NCBI GenBank assembly: GCA_029237695.1
Contig: CM055280.1
Span: 31,771,616 to 31,835,615, forward strand
DNA from: Conchocele bisecta
Taxonomy: Eukaryota; Mollusca; Bivalvia; Lucinida; Thyasiridae
DNA length: 64,000 nt
Direction: 5' to 3'
Each line of letters begins with the position of its first letter. The first letter of the stretch is position 1. This document shows positions 24,007-33,856 of the stretch, piece after piece. A program made the translations under genes and the position numbers. The notes under the pieces were generated by a model. It worked only from the letters and a program-made list of their open reading frames with translations, was not told the DNA's origin and searched no databases.

Positions 24007-24303
24007 TGATTCCGTAGATCAGCAACTAATTCTACCATCTCTAGTCTATCACGTTCCACTATAGCTAATTTATTTCGCAGATCAGCAACTAATTCTACCA
24101 GCTCTAGTCTACCACGTTCACCTGTAGCCACCTGACAGCGTAGTTGCTTATGTCTACAAAGAGTTTGGGCACTAACGAATTTACAAGGGCATCTGGGGCA
24201 TTGAAATTGCGGGGGGGACACAAGGAATTTTTCTACGTCTCGCTAGATGCCTTCGTAGATAGTCTTTACGCGTAAACGTCTTACAACAAGTCTCACACTC
24301 CAT
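23925..24303 (-). pseudogene. Two-C2H2 zinc-finger/coiled-coil protein, frameshifted
   Basis: Begins at the ATG at 24301-24303. First finger: C-E-T-C-C-K-T-F, followed by R-R-H and R-R-R-K-I-P-C. After a frame change at the run of seven G (about 24211-24217), a second finger follows (C-P-R-C-P ... H-K-Q-L-R-C). Two 21-residue repeats with L-V-A-D-L-R-N-x-L-A-I form a likely coiled coil, and the protein ends E-T-Y. The last 24 or so codons lie within the left TIR, so a promoterless copy of its 3' end sits at the other terminus. One break in a homopolymer may be biological or technical. Its likely role is DNA binding, perhaps at the termini; this is inference. Confidence 0.6.
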
Positions 24304-24417
24304 TATATATGTATGTATATTTTTATATTCAATTGGAAGTGAAAAAAAACATAATGTTTTCAAGACTAATTGAACAGATAAATTTCATAGGTTATACAAA
24401 AGTATATTACAGAAAAT

Positions 24418-27400
24418 ATGATAACGCCAGAAATAGAAAGTTTGAGAAGAGAAGCCGAATCGCTAGGGATTACTTATAGTACACGGTTGAGAGTTAGGGG
24501 GTTGACAAAGCTGATAAATGCCACAAAGAATGAGGCGTTTATGAAGCGGTTTACCCGCGCCTATAAAAGAGGGGCATTTAAAGACCTCTCACTAGCGGAG
24601 GAAGTTGGTAACAGAATTCAAAAAGAAAGTATTGCGGAGCTAAGGGCTAGTGTAATTAATTCTAAAGAATTACCTTCAAGCACGTCTCAAATTAGACACA
24701 CAGGTGACCAAATACCAAATAAAAGATCTATAGTTCGCGCGATAGTGGAAAAAGGAATGAAGAAATATTGGGGGCTCACGATGAAACATTGGAAAAGGTA
24801 GAAAATGGAAGACGGGTAGTTACATTATCCTTTCGTAAAAACATTGACATTAACGAGTCTGAACGCATGTCCGATAAACTGGCTCCGTATCTAACAACCA
24901 ATTTTTATTTGAGATATTCATATTCTTACAAGCTAGAACATATGGAGGAAACTAAAAATGGAAAACCTAAAACTATAATATTTCACAAAAATCTCGGTGG
25001 TAGCGAACCGACTATCATCAATGAAAAACCCCGTTAAAAAATGGCTGTCAGATAAGGAGCAAACACGAATAATGTCCGATAAAATAGACAGACCAAATAC
25101 AAAGTGGAAGTTTGTAAGATGGGTAGAGGTTTTTGAAAAGCTAATACAGGGTAGTAGGGGAATAGATTTGGGACTACAATCCAAAGAAGCAGCAGGAGGA
25201 GAACTTCCAGAATGGTTGAGGAATAGAAAAGGTATGTATTCTTTAGATAAGTATAATGACGATCTTTGTCTGTTCAGGTGTAGCTATGCATATACAGATA
25301 AAAGACCCGACAGATGTACAGAAAAAGCGGAAAGAACTTAGTAAAGCAATATTTCGGTAGTAATGTGGTTTCACCAATTCCTTTTTCAGATCTGAAAAAG
25401 GTTGAAGAGTTTTTTAAAATCGGTATAGAAGTATATCAACCCACCGAATGTAATGTATGGTGGTTGAAAAAGGTACCAGCGCACTATAATGAAATAGGTA
25501 ATAAACCAATGACAATAGGACTGTTTAATAATCACGCATTTCTGATAAAAAACCTTAAAAACCTATCTAAAATTTACGCCTGCGATAATTGCAAGCAGAA
25601 ATTCACGAAAGCGAGTAATATGAAGAGACACGGACCAACATGTATGAGAGGAGAGACAAAAGTAATATGTGTGGTAATTATTTAGAGCGCCCGCGTTCGT
25701 CGTTCGAGAAAGCGTTCTACCAAAAAGTTCTAACAGTTATGGGGCGATCGATTGGATGTACTCTGTGGAAAAGCGCGAGGGAATTCACATTCACCAACGA
25801 ACAGTGTGGACACTGGGGGTGAAAGATGGATTTTAGGAGCTCCAGTAGATGGATACTGTCCAGAAACCAATACCGTATATCAATATCACGTTGTTACTGG
25901 CACGGGTGTGAGATTCATGCAAAGCATAGAAAAGAAGAACGCGCATCCACTATGAGAAGAGATACATTTATTAGAAAAAGCAAAGAATTCAACCTAGTAG
26001 TTATGTGGGAATGCGAATTTCAAAGAACTGGTAAAGACATAAAGATCGGTTGCGACACTACTCTTTCCATATCAGATAGTATACGATTTTGAGGCATATC
26101 TCAACCCAGAATTTGAAACTCTCGGTAATAATCTAGAGTACGAAGCCGAGCACGTTCCGGTAAGCGTTAGTATAGGAGATAATTTCTCAGGAACAGTAAC
26201 TCATATTTGTGATAAAGATCCCGCAAAACTTATAGAAAAATTCGTAGAAGATTTGAAAGTCAGGGAAAAGCTATAAGAGAAGAAGTGTGGTCAAGATATA
26301 GGTTTAATACAGAACATTTACGTAAAAACCAAATCGCCAAGATCGAACAGTGGATAGAACAAGTACCGGTTATAGGTTTTAACAGCAGTAAGTACGATAT
26401 AAACTTAATAAAGAAATACCTAGTAGGCGAACTGGCATCAACAACAAAGAAAGTAATGGTCGGAAAACGTGCAAACGCAACAATATTTCTATTTACTCCA
26501 GAGTTTAGATTTCTTGATGTAATACTTTATCTAGGACCTGGTGTAAGTTATGATAGTTGGATAAAAGCCTACGAATGCAAAGGACAGAAATCTTTCTTTC
26601 CTTATAGTGGTTCGATTCTCCAGACAAACTGGATTACCCAGGACTACCGGATATAGAGAATTGGTATTCCAAACTATCTGGGAAAATGTAATATGATGAA
26701 ACAGAATTAAGTAAATGTCGTAGAATTTTCGAAGAAATAATATGAAAACTTTCAGAGATTGGTTGAAATATATAACGATTTAGATGTAGCACCGTTCCTA
26801 GAAGCGGTGGAAAAAAATGTGTGAATTTTTATAAACACAGAGGTGAGGATATTTTCAAAGATGCGGTAACACTACCTGGAGTAGCTATACAATATTTATT
26901 GAGAGGAACCATTAAAGAACAAAAATCTTCAAAGACGATTATACCGGAGGATGCTCTATATGCACCAAAAGAAGAAACATACGAAATGATGAAGGACGCT
27001 CTAGTTGGCGGTCCATCAATAGTATTTACACGATATGCAGAAGCTGGTGTTTCAAATATTAGATCTAATTCCTCATTTGGATCAAATGAAATTAACAAAC
27101 CTTGCAAGGCTGTTTTGGGGTACGATGCAAACGCGTTATATTTATCTACGTTAAATAAAGAGGATGCCGTGTGGGAGAGAAACTATACACCATATAGATA
27201 CCCCACATAACCCTAAATTTATTAAAAAGTTTTGTAAAAGAGTTTTATCTGGAGACTGGTTTGGGTTTGCGGAGGTGGATATAGAAGTTCCACACAACTT
27301 AAAACATAAGTTTTCTGAAATGTCCCCAATATTTATAAACAGAGAAGTAGAGGTTGATGAAAGTTCCCACACACATGTTAAAATATTTAAACGATACTGG

Positions 27401-28417
27401 CCGAACAAGAGGAGATGGAAAAAAATTGGTGGGATCTATGACCGCCACTAAAGTATTGCTGTACGCGCCACTGTTGAAATGGTATTTAAAAACACGGCCT
27501 AGAAATAACTGGAGTTCATCGTGTTATAGATTATATTAGCGGAAAACCATTCGAATGGTTCGCAAAAGAAGTTACAGCCGCAAGACGAACAGGCGATGTA
27601 GAACCAAATAAGAAACCAGTAGCCGACATAATGAAATTATTAGGAAACTCGTGTTGTGGAAAAATGATAGAGGCAACGGAGAGAAATTTAAATACGACAT
27701 ATACACAAAACTAAACCTGTGTTGACAAAGCATTAAGATCTGCATTCTTTGACGATTTGGAAGAGATAGGAGATGCGTACGAAATATCTTCAAAGAAAAC
27801 CCAGGTGTGCGGTAAAGAGACCATTCCATTGTGGAATAGCGGTTTATCAACTAGCTAAATTGAGAATGTTGGAATTTTTACTACGAATTTCTAGATAAAT
27901 ACGTAAAAAGAGAAGACTTTGAATTAATACAGATGGATACAGATAGTAGTATATAGGAGTTAGTGGAAAAAACGATAGAGGAATTGATTAGACCTAACTT
28001 ACTAGACGAGTTTGAAAAAGAAAAAAAGAAATGGTTGGCTTGGGATAAATGGAGCGAAAGAGAGCCCGGACTTTTCAAAATGGAATTTAGCGGGGATAGG
28101 CGATAGCGTTATCTAGTAAGTGTTATTTTGTAGAAAAAATTAATTTCACTAAAGATAATTTGGAACAAATTAAAATTAATAAAAACTCTGCGAAAGGAAT
28201 GTCCAAGAGAACTAACAATTTAAATTGGGATAGATATAAACGAGTACTAAGTGAAACTACAGAAGATGGAAAACACATTATAGATGTAGCACAAAATAGA
28301 GGATTTAAAATGAAAGACGGCGTTATGAAAACGTATTGTCAACACAAATTAAGACTCTCGGCATACTACGATAAAAGACGTGTGTTACCAGACGGAATAC
28401 ATACAGAACATCTCTAA
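24418..28417 (+). pseudogene. POLB: Polinton protein-primed family B DNA polymerase, multiply frameshifted
   Basis: Family B polymerase that copies the element, presumably with terminal-protein priming. In order: a helical N-terminal region (24418-25040); a C2HC finger with C-D-N-C-K (25581-25643); an endonuclease-like segment with G-A-P-V-D-G-Y, P-E-T and W-H-G-C (about 25835-25910); 3'-5' exonuclease motif I with Y-D-F-E-A (about 26080-26100), motif II with G-F-N-S-S-K-Y-D (about 26374-26400) and motif III with S-Y-D-S-W; polymerase motif A Y-D-A-N-A-L-Y-L (27121-27144), motif B K-L-L-G-N-S (about 27634-27660) and motif C M-D-T-D-S (about 27931-27945). All catalytic motifs survive, but the frame changes about ten times and almost none of the damage is simple nonsense. 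The total span fits a full-length gene. It is more AT-rich than the genes to its right. Confidence 0.93.
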
Positions 28418-29499
28418 CGATCCGGGGGTAGCTGGGTGTCAGAAGGCACCATAAGAAGTTCTTCGCGAACAAACCCACGAGATGGCCCATCATTCAAATA
28501 GTAGAGCACGGGCTCATCAGGTTTGGTAATAGATCGATCTAGATGATATACATTGAGAGACCACACGGGATCAGTCGCGCGGCGGCTGCCACCTTCGAGC
28601 TCTCCCGGTTGATAGAGGTACCGGACGTCAATATCTGATGGAAGCCGCTGCTCCTCTAAACCAACGGGTCGCCCCGCGCGCGAGACGGCAGAGGGCTTGC
28701 TCGTCACCCTTTTAAACTTGATAGCATCTACAGGCTTCTTACCTATCAATCTGGTCACCTCTCCGTTCAGTGCGGAGACCACGGCGGGGCAGTCTGGCCA
28801 CCCACTCGGTCGATCGCGAATGAGGGTCTACAAGTTCTTTAGCGTATTGGTGTCCGAACAGTCTCTCAGCCAGGGTTCGATTGAAGCGTTCCACAATCCC
28901 CTGGTCCCGGTGGATGTTGACGCGGCCGCGTCTGATAGAAACTTTATGCTTAGACAATAGATGAGAGACCGCGCCCATGAACTCGCGGCCGGGATCGACC
29001 TGGAGAAGATTCGGCCATTTGAGAGGACTTCTCTTATATATTCGGGAAAGAGCCTCGGCCACTTCCTTAGACTCTTTAGTGGCCAACGGCTCAGCCCCCT
29101 TATAACGACTCGCTACGTCAACGATTGTCAGTGCGTACTTGTACGTTTTGCGACCGACGCGATCGTGAGGTAGAAACAGGAGATCCGCTTGGTGAACTTG
29201 GTTCGGCACCGGCACATCGAATTTCGGGCGCGGAATATTGTGAGGCGCGGGTAAATAGATCTGCCAGATGGCCTGCTTCTTGAGCCATTCCTTGACAGCG
29301 TTTTCTGAAACCTTGGTCGCCGCCGCGAGGTTCTTGATGGCCGCGAGTCCCTTCCAGTAGCCGCGTGGGCTATAGTATGTATTCGACAGCTTGCGCGTTA
29401 GTTTGGTATCAATGTTTGCGCGTGTTCATCGTATGCGAAGTATTCTAATATATCGGACAATCTCCAACATGCCATCGCCAGTTCGTCCGGTAACTGCGC
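28414..29499 (-). pseudogene. INT: Polinton retrovirus-like DDE integrase, frameshifted
   Basis: Catalyses insertion of the element. The catalytic core is clear: first Asp in H-Q-A-D-L-L-F, an I-V-D-V-A-S-R-Y strand, second Asp in Q-V-D-P-G-R-E-F and Glu in G-I-V-E-R-F-N-R-T-L; I count 34 residues between the second Asp and the Glu. Upstream, an open frame with N-T-Y-Y-S-P-R-G-Y-W and V-K-E-W-L-K-K-Q is the N-terminal DNA-binding part. A frame change near 29400 separates it from the likely start (ATG 29497-29499, M-A-Q-L-P-D), and another near 28740-28780 separates the core from a 120-residue C-terminal part. Its 3' end abuts the 3' end of PolB (convergent, 4-base overlap). Confidence 0.92.
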
Positions 29500-29586
29500 C
29501 ATTGTTAATAATAAACCTTTGTTGGAAGTTTCGCTGCAGCCCCAATCGCGTTTGGGTTGGAACAGGAGAGGGGAGGGGAATCTAAT

Positions 29587-29780
29587 TCATCCATCTCGAT
29601 TGGAGTTGATGGAGGAATCTAACATCCGCTTTGCGAAAAGGGTGGCCGCTTTTTCGTCCTCGCGCCATGTCTCGAGACAATCTCGGGCCAGACGAATCAT
29701 ACTCTTTGCACCAGGTAAACGATGTTTTGGGCGTGTAGCCTTACATCGATCATAGCGTCATAAAGTTCGTCAACTAACAT
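29587..29780 (-). pseudogene. Small Polinton ORF, about 64 codons, one frame change
   Basis: Starts at the ATG at 29778-29780 after an AT-rich leader. The first 27 codons (M-L-V-D-E-L-Y-D) reach a TGA near 29698. The sequence then continues in another frame with protein-like composition (A-R-D-C-L-E-T-W-R-E-D-E) to a TGA at 29587-29589. Helical and charged. Position between INT and the small virion-type genes suggests a genuine element gene. I do not recognise a family. Confidence 0.45.
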
Positions 29781-29823
29781 CGTTCTATATATATATTTTA
29801 TAAAAAAAAATTGTTTTAATTAA

Positions 29824-30260
29824 TTAAAATTTAAAATCTCGATTGATATAATAGCCGACGAGACCCACCACACCCATTTCCCACGACGATGAATGCGATC
29901 TCGCGGTCTTTTTGGGCTCTGACGGTACATAGAAATCTGAAAGTTGTGGCTCGCGATCCATTGGATCGAGACTTTTGTGCGGATATGCCAGCGCTACTCG
30001 CGGTTGGCTTCTTCAACGTTCTGAAAATTTTGCGCGGCGTGATTTTCGCGGCGAAGCTCTTCATTGACCCAGTCCAGATGGGCGGTTCGTTTTTTCGACC
30101 ACGCTTCCTTTGCGCTATTGAGTTGTTCTACAGCTAAATCATGACGCTTACGCTCCTCATCCACGTTCGAGCTTTTTCATTTTAGAATATAAAGTTGCTA
30201 CCGCTGAAACGCCAATGCGTTTACAAGCGCACCACCTACTATTACTGCGATTGAAGCCAT
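29824..30260 (-). pseudogene. Conserved small Polinton protein with N- and C-terminal hydrophobic ends, frameshifted
   Basis: Starts at the ATG at 30258-30260, one base after the stop of the upstream gene. The reading frame changes about three times (near 30205, 30165 and 30005), but each segment is protein-like: a hydrophobic start with V-G-G-A-L-V-N-A, a charged helical middle with D-W-V-N-E-E-L-R-R-E-N, then L-D-P-M-D-R-E-P-Q-L-S-D-F-Y and a glycine-rich hydrophobic C terminus ending D-F-K-F. I recall similar small proteins in other Polintons. Function is not known; the layout suggests a membrane- or virion-associated helix protein. Confidence 0.6.
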
Positions 30261-30494
30261 TTATTTCCATATATTAACTGGTAGAATTCCAGCTTTAACT
30301 AGATAATCTCGGGTCCAAACTGCGGCCGCGACATCTAAGGTCGCGAGCCCTACGTCTCTCACAGTAAAGTCCAATTTTGGAGCGGTTCCTCCTAGGGCCA
30401 TCTTTGATATTCGAGCATACCCGATACTGAAACCCGATATCACCACGGCGTGATAAAGCGCATTCACTAACATTTTACCATCTTCTTCAGCCAT
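30261..30494 (-). CDS. Small hydrophobic Polinton protein, 77 aa, intact
   Basis: An uninterrupted 77-codon ORF starting M-A-E-E-D-G-K and ending N-I-W-K. It has two moderately hydrophobic alanine/valine-rich helices (about residues 12-30 and 48-68). It sits in a tight minus-strand row: the next gene begins at 30260, and the previous one ends eight bases upstream. No enzymatic motif. It is likely a minor virion or membrane protein of the element; this is inference from size, context and hydrophobicity. Confidence 0.6.
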   Translation of the reverse strand: MAEEDGKMLVNALYHAVVISGFSIGYARISKMALGGTAPKLDFTVRDVGLATLDVAAAVWTRDYLVKAGILPVNIWK

Positions 30495-30502
30495 TGTTAT
30501 AA

Positions 30503-31012
30503 TTATTGCATATAAAAGGGGTCGCGATCAATGTTTAAATGGGGCGCATCCAAATTCAACATTGTTGATGATTGGCGTTTAGTAACTTTCTTCTGAACAC
30601 TGGCTGGTTGTTTTTTCGGGTATTTCCACACGCACAGGGCACCAACAACTGCCAGACTACCACCAACAAACCAACTCCAATTCGTGAATTGGGGTTCAGT
30701 CAAACTCCAACGGGAGTTGGTATTGGGTGACAAATTCAAAGAATTTGGGTGTGCTTCTAATTCGTGAATTTGGGGTGAAGTTGAACCCGATTGCTCTGTC
30801 TTCAGATGTTTTGCTGTCTCCGTCCCCGATTGCAACGACTGTTTAGCCTCTCGAAGCTCGGCGAGTATTTTATCTTGTTTAACTTTTCGGGTGGCAGCCG
30901 CCGCCCGCCTAGCTGCCTGTCTTTTGGGATTTTTTATATGCGGTATGTCATCCAGTGGCGGAGTAACACTCTGGTTCGATTGTGTTGGAGCAATCTGGTT
31001 CAACTCCGTCAC
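30503..31012 (-). CDS. Basic Polinton protein with one TM segment, 169 aa, intact
   Basis: Start ATG at 31010-31012, overlapping the 3' end of the upstream gene by about 65 bases in another frame. An N-terminal basic stretch (K-N-P-K-R-Q-A-A-R-R-A-A) is followed by a charged helix, a Ser/Thr/Asn-rich linker (about residues 65-120), one TM segment (about 131-148, W-F-V-G-G-S-L-A-V-V-G-A-L), then K-K-Q-P and a hydrophilic tail. The linker DNA contains four copies of the CCAATT/AATTGG near-palindrome. The K-N-P-K-R-type start recurs in Polinton proteins in my memory. Probable small virion protein; function unproven. Confidence 0.6.
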   Translation of the reverse strand: MTELNQIAPTQSNQSVTPPLDDIPHIKNPKRQAARRAAAATRKVKQDKILAELREAKQSLQSGTETAKHLKTEQSGSTSPQIHELEAHPNSLNLSPNTNSRWSLTEPQFTNWSWFVGGSLAVVGALCVWKYPKKQPASVQKKVTKRQSSTMLNLDAPHLNIDRDPFYMQ

Positions 31013-31736
31013 TCTCGTGGGTGTGTCTTATGTCATCATTTTCAGGGCTTATAGTTCGTGGGCATATATGTCCAAATTGACAGTGTTTACCCGTGGTCAA
31101 CGCGGTTGTCAGTGGAGCTAAGTACATTCCAAACTTGTGATAAATTGAGCAGCATGCCGTTCTAAGAGTGTGTCCTATAAAAGGGTCAGTCTCTAGATCG
31201 TGAATCAACCCTTCGGTGTTTGGTATAGGGAGAAGTCTACTAACGGCGGTAGCGTACAAATGAATAGCCGCCGATCCAAGAGTTTTTGTCATCTCTGCTC
31301 CCAATTTGGATTCGTATCGCGCATACATTTTATCAATCTCCGCATCTGACATCTTATCCACCTGACAAACTGAGAGACGCCTACCTAGATAATGCTCCGA
31401 TTGTCCCCCAGCAACTAGCGCAGCTAGACGCTCGCGTCGCGCCGCATTTTCATTCGGAGTCGTTGCACTCAACCCAATACCGACTGCCGTTGGAGCTGGA
31501 GTTGATCCCGATTGCTCTGTCGGAGTTGATGTTTCATTATCTTTGGCAGTCGGAGTTGAGGTTTCTTCCATTAGCTGATCGAGAAGTTCGTCGCAGTTCA
31601 TTTTTTTCAAAATTAGTAATTTAACTATTCTAACAAGTCTCATCACTTTAACATATTGCCAAGCGCACCACCCGATACTTATGATCACCATTATGCTCGC
31701 AACAAAGCTCGCAGCGGAGCAGAAAATTGTTAACAT
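30948..31736 (-). CDS. Conserved Polinton protein of unknown function, up to 262 aa, intact
   Basis: The longest form starts at 31736 with a hydrophobic anchor-like N terminus (about 40 residues). An internal ATG at 31599-31601 (M-N-C-D-E-L-L) begins the part that looks conserved, and I favour that start at moderate confidence. A Ser/Thr/Pro/Glu-rich linker (T-E-Q-S-G-S-T-P) is followed by a helical domain (M-S-D-A-E-I-D-K-M-Y-A-R-Y) and a Cys/His cluster near the end (A-C-C-S and K-H-C-Q-F-G-H-I-C-P) that could bind zinc. Iteron-like repeats lie just upstream of 31736. I do not know the function; the C-terminal Cys/His pattern recurs in my memory of Polinton proteins. Confidence 0.6.
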   Translation of the reverse strand: MLTIFCSAASFVASIMVIISIGWCAWQYVKVMRLVRIVKLLILKKMNCDELLDQLMEETSTPTAKDNETSTPTEQSGSTPAPTAVGIGLSATTPNENAARRERLAALVAGGQSEHYLGRRLSVCQVDKMSDAEIDKMYARYESKLGAEMTKTLGSAAIHLYATAVSRLLPIPNTEGLIHDLETDPFIGHTLRTACCSIYHKFGMYLAPLTTALTTGKHCQFGHICPRTISPENDDIRHTHESDGVEPDCSNTIEPECYSATG

Positions 31737-31739
31737 TGT

Positions 31740-31812
31740 TAACCATTGTTCAGTATTTGTTCAGCATTGTTCAGCATTGTTCAGCAATTGCTAAGCATTG
31801 TTAAGCATTGCA
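31740..31812. promoter_or_regulatory. Iteron-like tandem repeats upstream of the 262-aa gene
   Basis: About six near-copies of the 10-mer CATTGTTCAG or its variant CATTGTTAAG in 73 bp, in the spacer between the packaging ATPase 3' end and the next gene's start. The spacing of about 10-11 bp places copies on one face of the helix. They could be a promoter or a protein-binding array; no function is shown. Confidence 0.5.
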
Positions 31813-31828
31813 ATAGCTTATTACTTTG

Positions 31829-31860
31829 TAATTTTCCTAATTTTTCAAAATTATTAATTA
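31829..31860. repeat. AT-rich intergenic repeat shared with 39866-39898
   Basis: A 32-base segment containing TAATTTTCCTAATTTTTC reappears at 39866-39898 with only one extra T. Both copies lie just past the 3' end of an element gene (ATPase here, the 2TM gene there), but in opposite orientation relative to those genes. Possibly a shared 3'-end or insulating element. Confidence 0.6.
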
Positions 31861-32596
31861 ATTGATAACTTTATAAGCAGTTGGTTGATCAGTCTTAGCA
31901 GAAGCTTGGCGTGCTTAGTTTCGGAAAGCATCTGTCGAACCTCCAGGCGCTCCTCGCGCGTTGGGATAACGTCATTCTCTCGAAGACAGTCATCGAATGA
32001 GTCTCGGTCCTTGCAGTGAAAGAGGGCGACCCATTTCGTTTGCTCGCGCAGATCCTTGAGGACGGCGTTGTATTTTTGAGTGGAGATCCATACGCTTTGC
32101 CTCGCATGGCGGCCAGAAAATGCGAGCTCGGAGAGCATGTCCTTCTTTTTGGTCATCGCCGCCTTGGCCGAGCAAATCGTCAATCACATATAGGGTGGGC
32201 TCACCCTGGAATCTTTGTTTGGTATAAACCACGCAACCAATCGTGAAGCCTATCACCCGGGTCAATAACGTATACCTCAGGGTCGGTCCATATCCACGGG
32301 CGCCGCTGATAAGTATCGTTGTGCCTCACAGTGGGACACAGGATCACAATGTGACGAAAGGCATCGCGGTAGGACTCCTCGAGCAAGTCGAGGATGAAAA
32401 CCGTTTTTCCACATCCTGTCTGCCCACATATTATGGCAGAGTGGGCATCTCCAATCGTGAATTGGTATTGATTGCTAGATTTCTTAATTAATTTATTTTC
32501 TTTGAAAATAGTAGAATTATGTATTAATAAATCGTTAGATGATTTTTTTATTAATAAATCGTTAGATTTAGTAGATCGCTGATACGTATCGACCAT
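31854..32596 (-). pseudogene. ATP: Polinton A32/FtsK-HerA-like packaging ATPase, frameshifted
   Basis: Genome-packaging ATPase of the HerA-FtsK superfamily, predicted to pump DNA into capsids. Walker A is G-Q-T-G-C-G-K-T (about 32402-32425) and Walker B is L-Y-V-I-D-D (about 32180-32195). The C-terminal region with L-S-E-L-A-F-S-G-R-H and S-T-Q-K-Y-N holds the sensor-like part, and E-N-D-V-I-P-T-R-E-E follows. Frame changes fall near 32265-32210 and just after Walker B, with another near 31900 that alters the last residues. The ATG at 32594-32596 lies inside the last codons of the capsid gene (29-base overlap). The N terminus carries a small internal duplication (S-N-D-L-L-I). Confidence 0.93.
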
Positions 32597-33856
32597 CTTC
32601 GATGTTGAGTTGTGCGTCTGTAATTATATATAAGTACACGTTCAATGGCCCGGCTCCGTCAACCTCTTTGGTTATTTGGATCGTCACACCCTCACTAGCG
32701 TTCTCAACTTGGCGTCCGCTACCGTGTATTTGGTCATCGTCGCATGTCTAGCCATAACGCGTATTTGGTATTCAGGAACTCTGCGAGGGAGACGGCCGAG
32801 AGCTGCAGGTCTTTAGCAACTGCTGCAACCTCCGGAGAACGCTTAGATCCGGCAGCAAACTGCTTTCTTACTTCATCCCACTGCTGGTGCGCGCGAAGAC
32901 CCGCGCTGTAGAGTTGATTGGGGACTCCCTCGATCGTCACCTCTACCTTCGTGATTTGGGTTATAGAATTTGTCGTTTTTCTAGCACCGAACGCGAACCG
33001 AGCATCCTCGAACAACATCAGTATACCTTTCATCGAGCGGGCGGGTACGTTGACATTAATATTCCACAATGTGTCGCTTTTGTCTTTCGGCATCTTGCGA
33101 TTGCGAAGAACTCGGTCGTAAAGTATGGCAACGCGCCCGGCGTACTGGGTTCTGATCAATCGCGCGAGTTCGGGCATCGTGACCATGTCGTACTCAGGGA
33201 AACATTATCGATCGTATACGTCGATAACTGGTCGGTGGCTATGAGAACTCGGCCGTAGTCGTTGAACGTTAGTTCGTATTCGAGGCGGTCAGCCAAAGCA
33301 CTCTGATAGTAGGGCATGTGACTCTCTAGCAACTCAAAGTCGAGCGGGATTGTAGAAGCGGTTGCCGTAAGCGCCCGCGACCGCGTTGTTGTCACTCGCG
33401 TTGTTATCTGCCTTGTTAGCAGCCCCGATTCTAATGTTTGGTTACATTCTTATTTTTGCTGGTGTCAATACCCTGATAGACAGCGTTTTCACGCTCTTGT
33501 GCCGTCTTCCACAGGTCCTGATAGCAATGGTAGACGTCGCTGTCATCGATCGACATCACCTCATTACCAGAAATCTTTATCATGGTCTTCTTGACTATGG
33601 CGCGACCCAGGTTCTGAACTACGGTTCGGTCCGCGTCCGTCGACGTTAGCGAAATAGTGAAAGCGAGGCGAACAGTACCCGGAACAATGACGTCGTGAGT
33701 TCCGAGGTTGGGGAAGCGGACTAAGAGCTGCTGGTTCTGGTCGATCGTCGATGGGTTGTTCGTAATAACGACACTCTGTCTCACGCCTTTTGCCCCGAGG
33801 GGCTCACGCAGTCTGCGGTATGGATTGAGTTTGCGACCGTATTGACTCGAAGACAT
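32568..33856 (-). pseudogene. Candidate Polinton major capsid protein (double jelly-roll type), frameshifted
   Basis: The span is 429 codons. N-terminal segment from ATG 33854-33856 (M-S-S-S-Q-Y-G-R-K-L-N-P) is beta-rich and contains V-R-F-P-N-L-G, K-I-S-G-N-E-V-M and Y-Q-D-L-W-K-T. A second segment holds I-P-L-D-F-E-L-L, reminiscent of the I-P-L-x-F signature of NCLDV/adenovirus-like capsids, and a third has N-V-P-A-R-S-M-K-G-I-L-M-L-F-E-D. Frame changes near 33430, 33190 and 32735 break it; the final segment stops at 32568-32570 and overlaps the ATPase start. The divergent neighbour begins at 33933, leaving a 76-base shared promoter region. I assign MCP from remembered Polinton proteins and position; a structure prediction should decide. 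Confidence 0.7.

Noticed and set aside
28697..29173. Plus-strand ORFs opposite the integrase
   Set aside because: Shadows of the minus-strand INT frame, which carries all DDE motifs.
28414..29499. LTR retrotransposon or retroviral integrase
   Set aside because: No reverse transcriptase, gag or LTRs nearby. It sits within a Polinton gene set and TIRs.
30791..31624. Plus-strand ORFs over the small minus-strand Polinton genes
   Set aside because: No protein-like pattern. The minus frames are tightly packed and conserved-looking.
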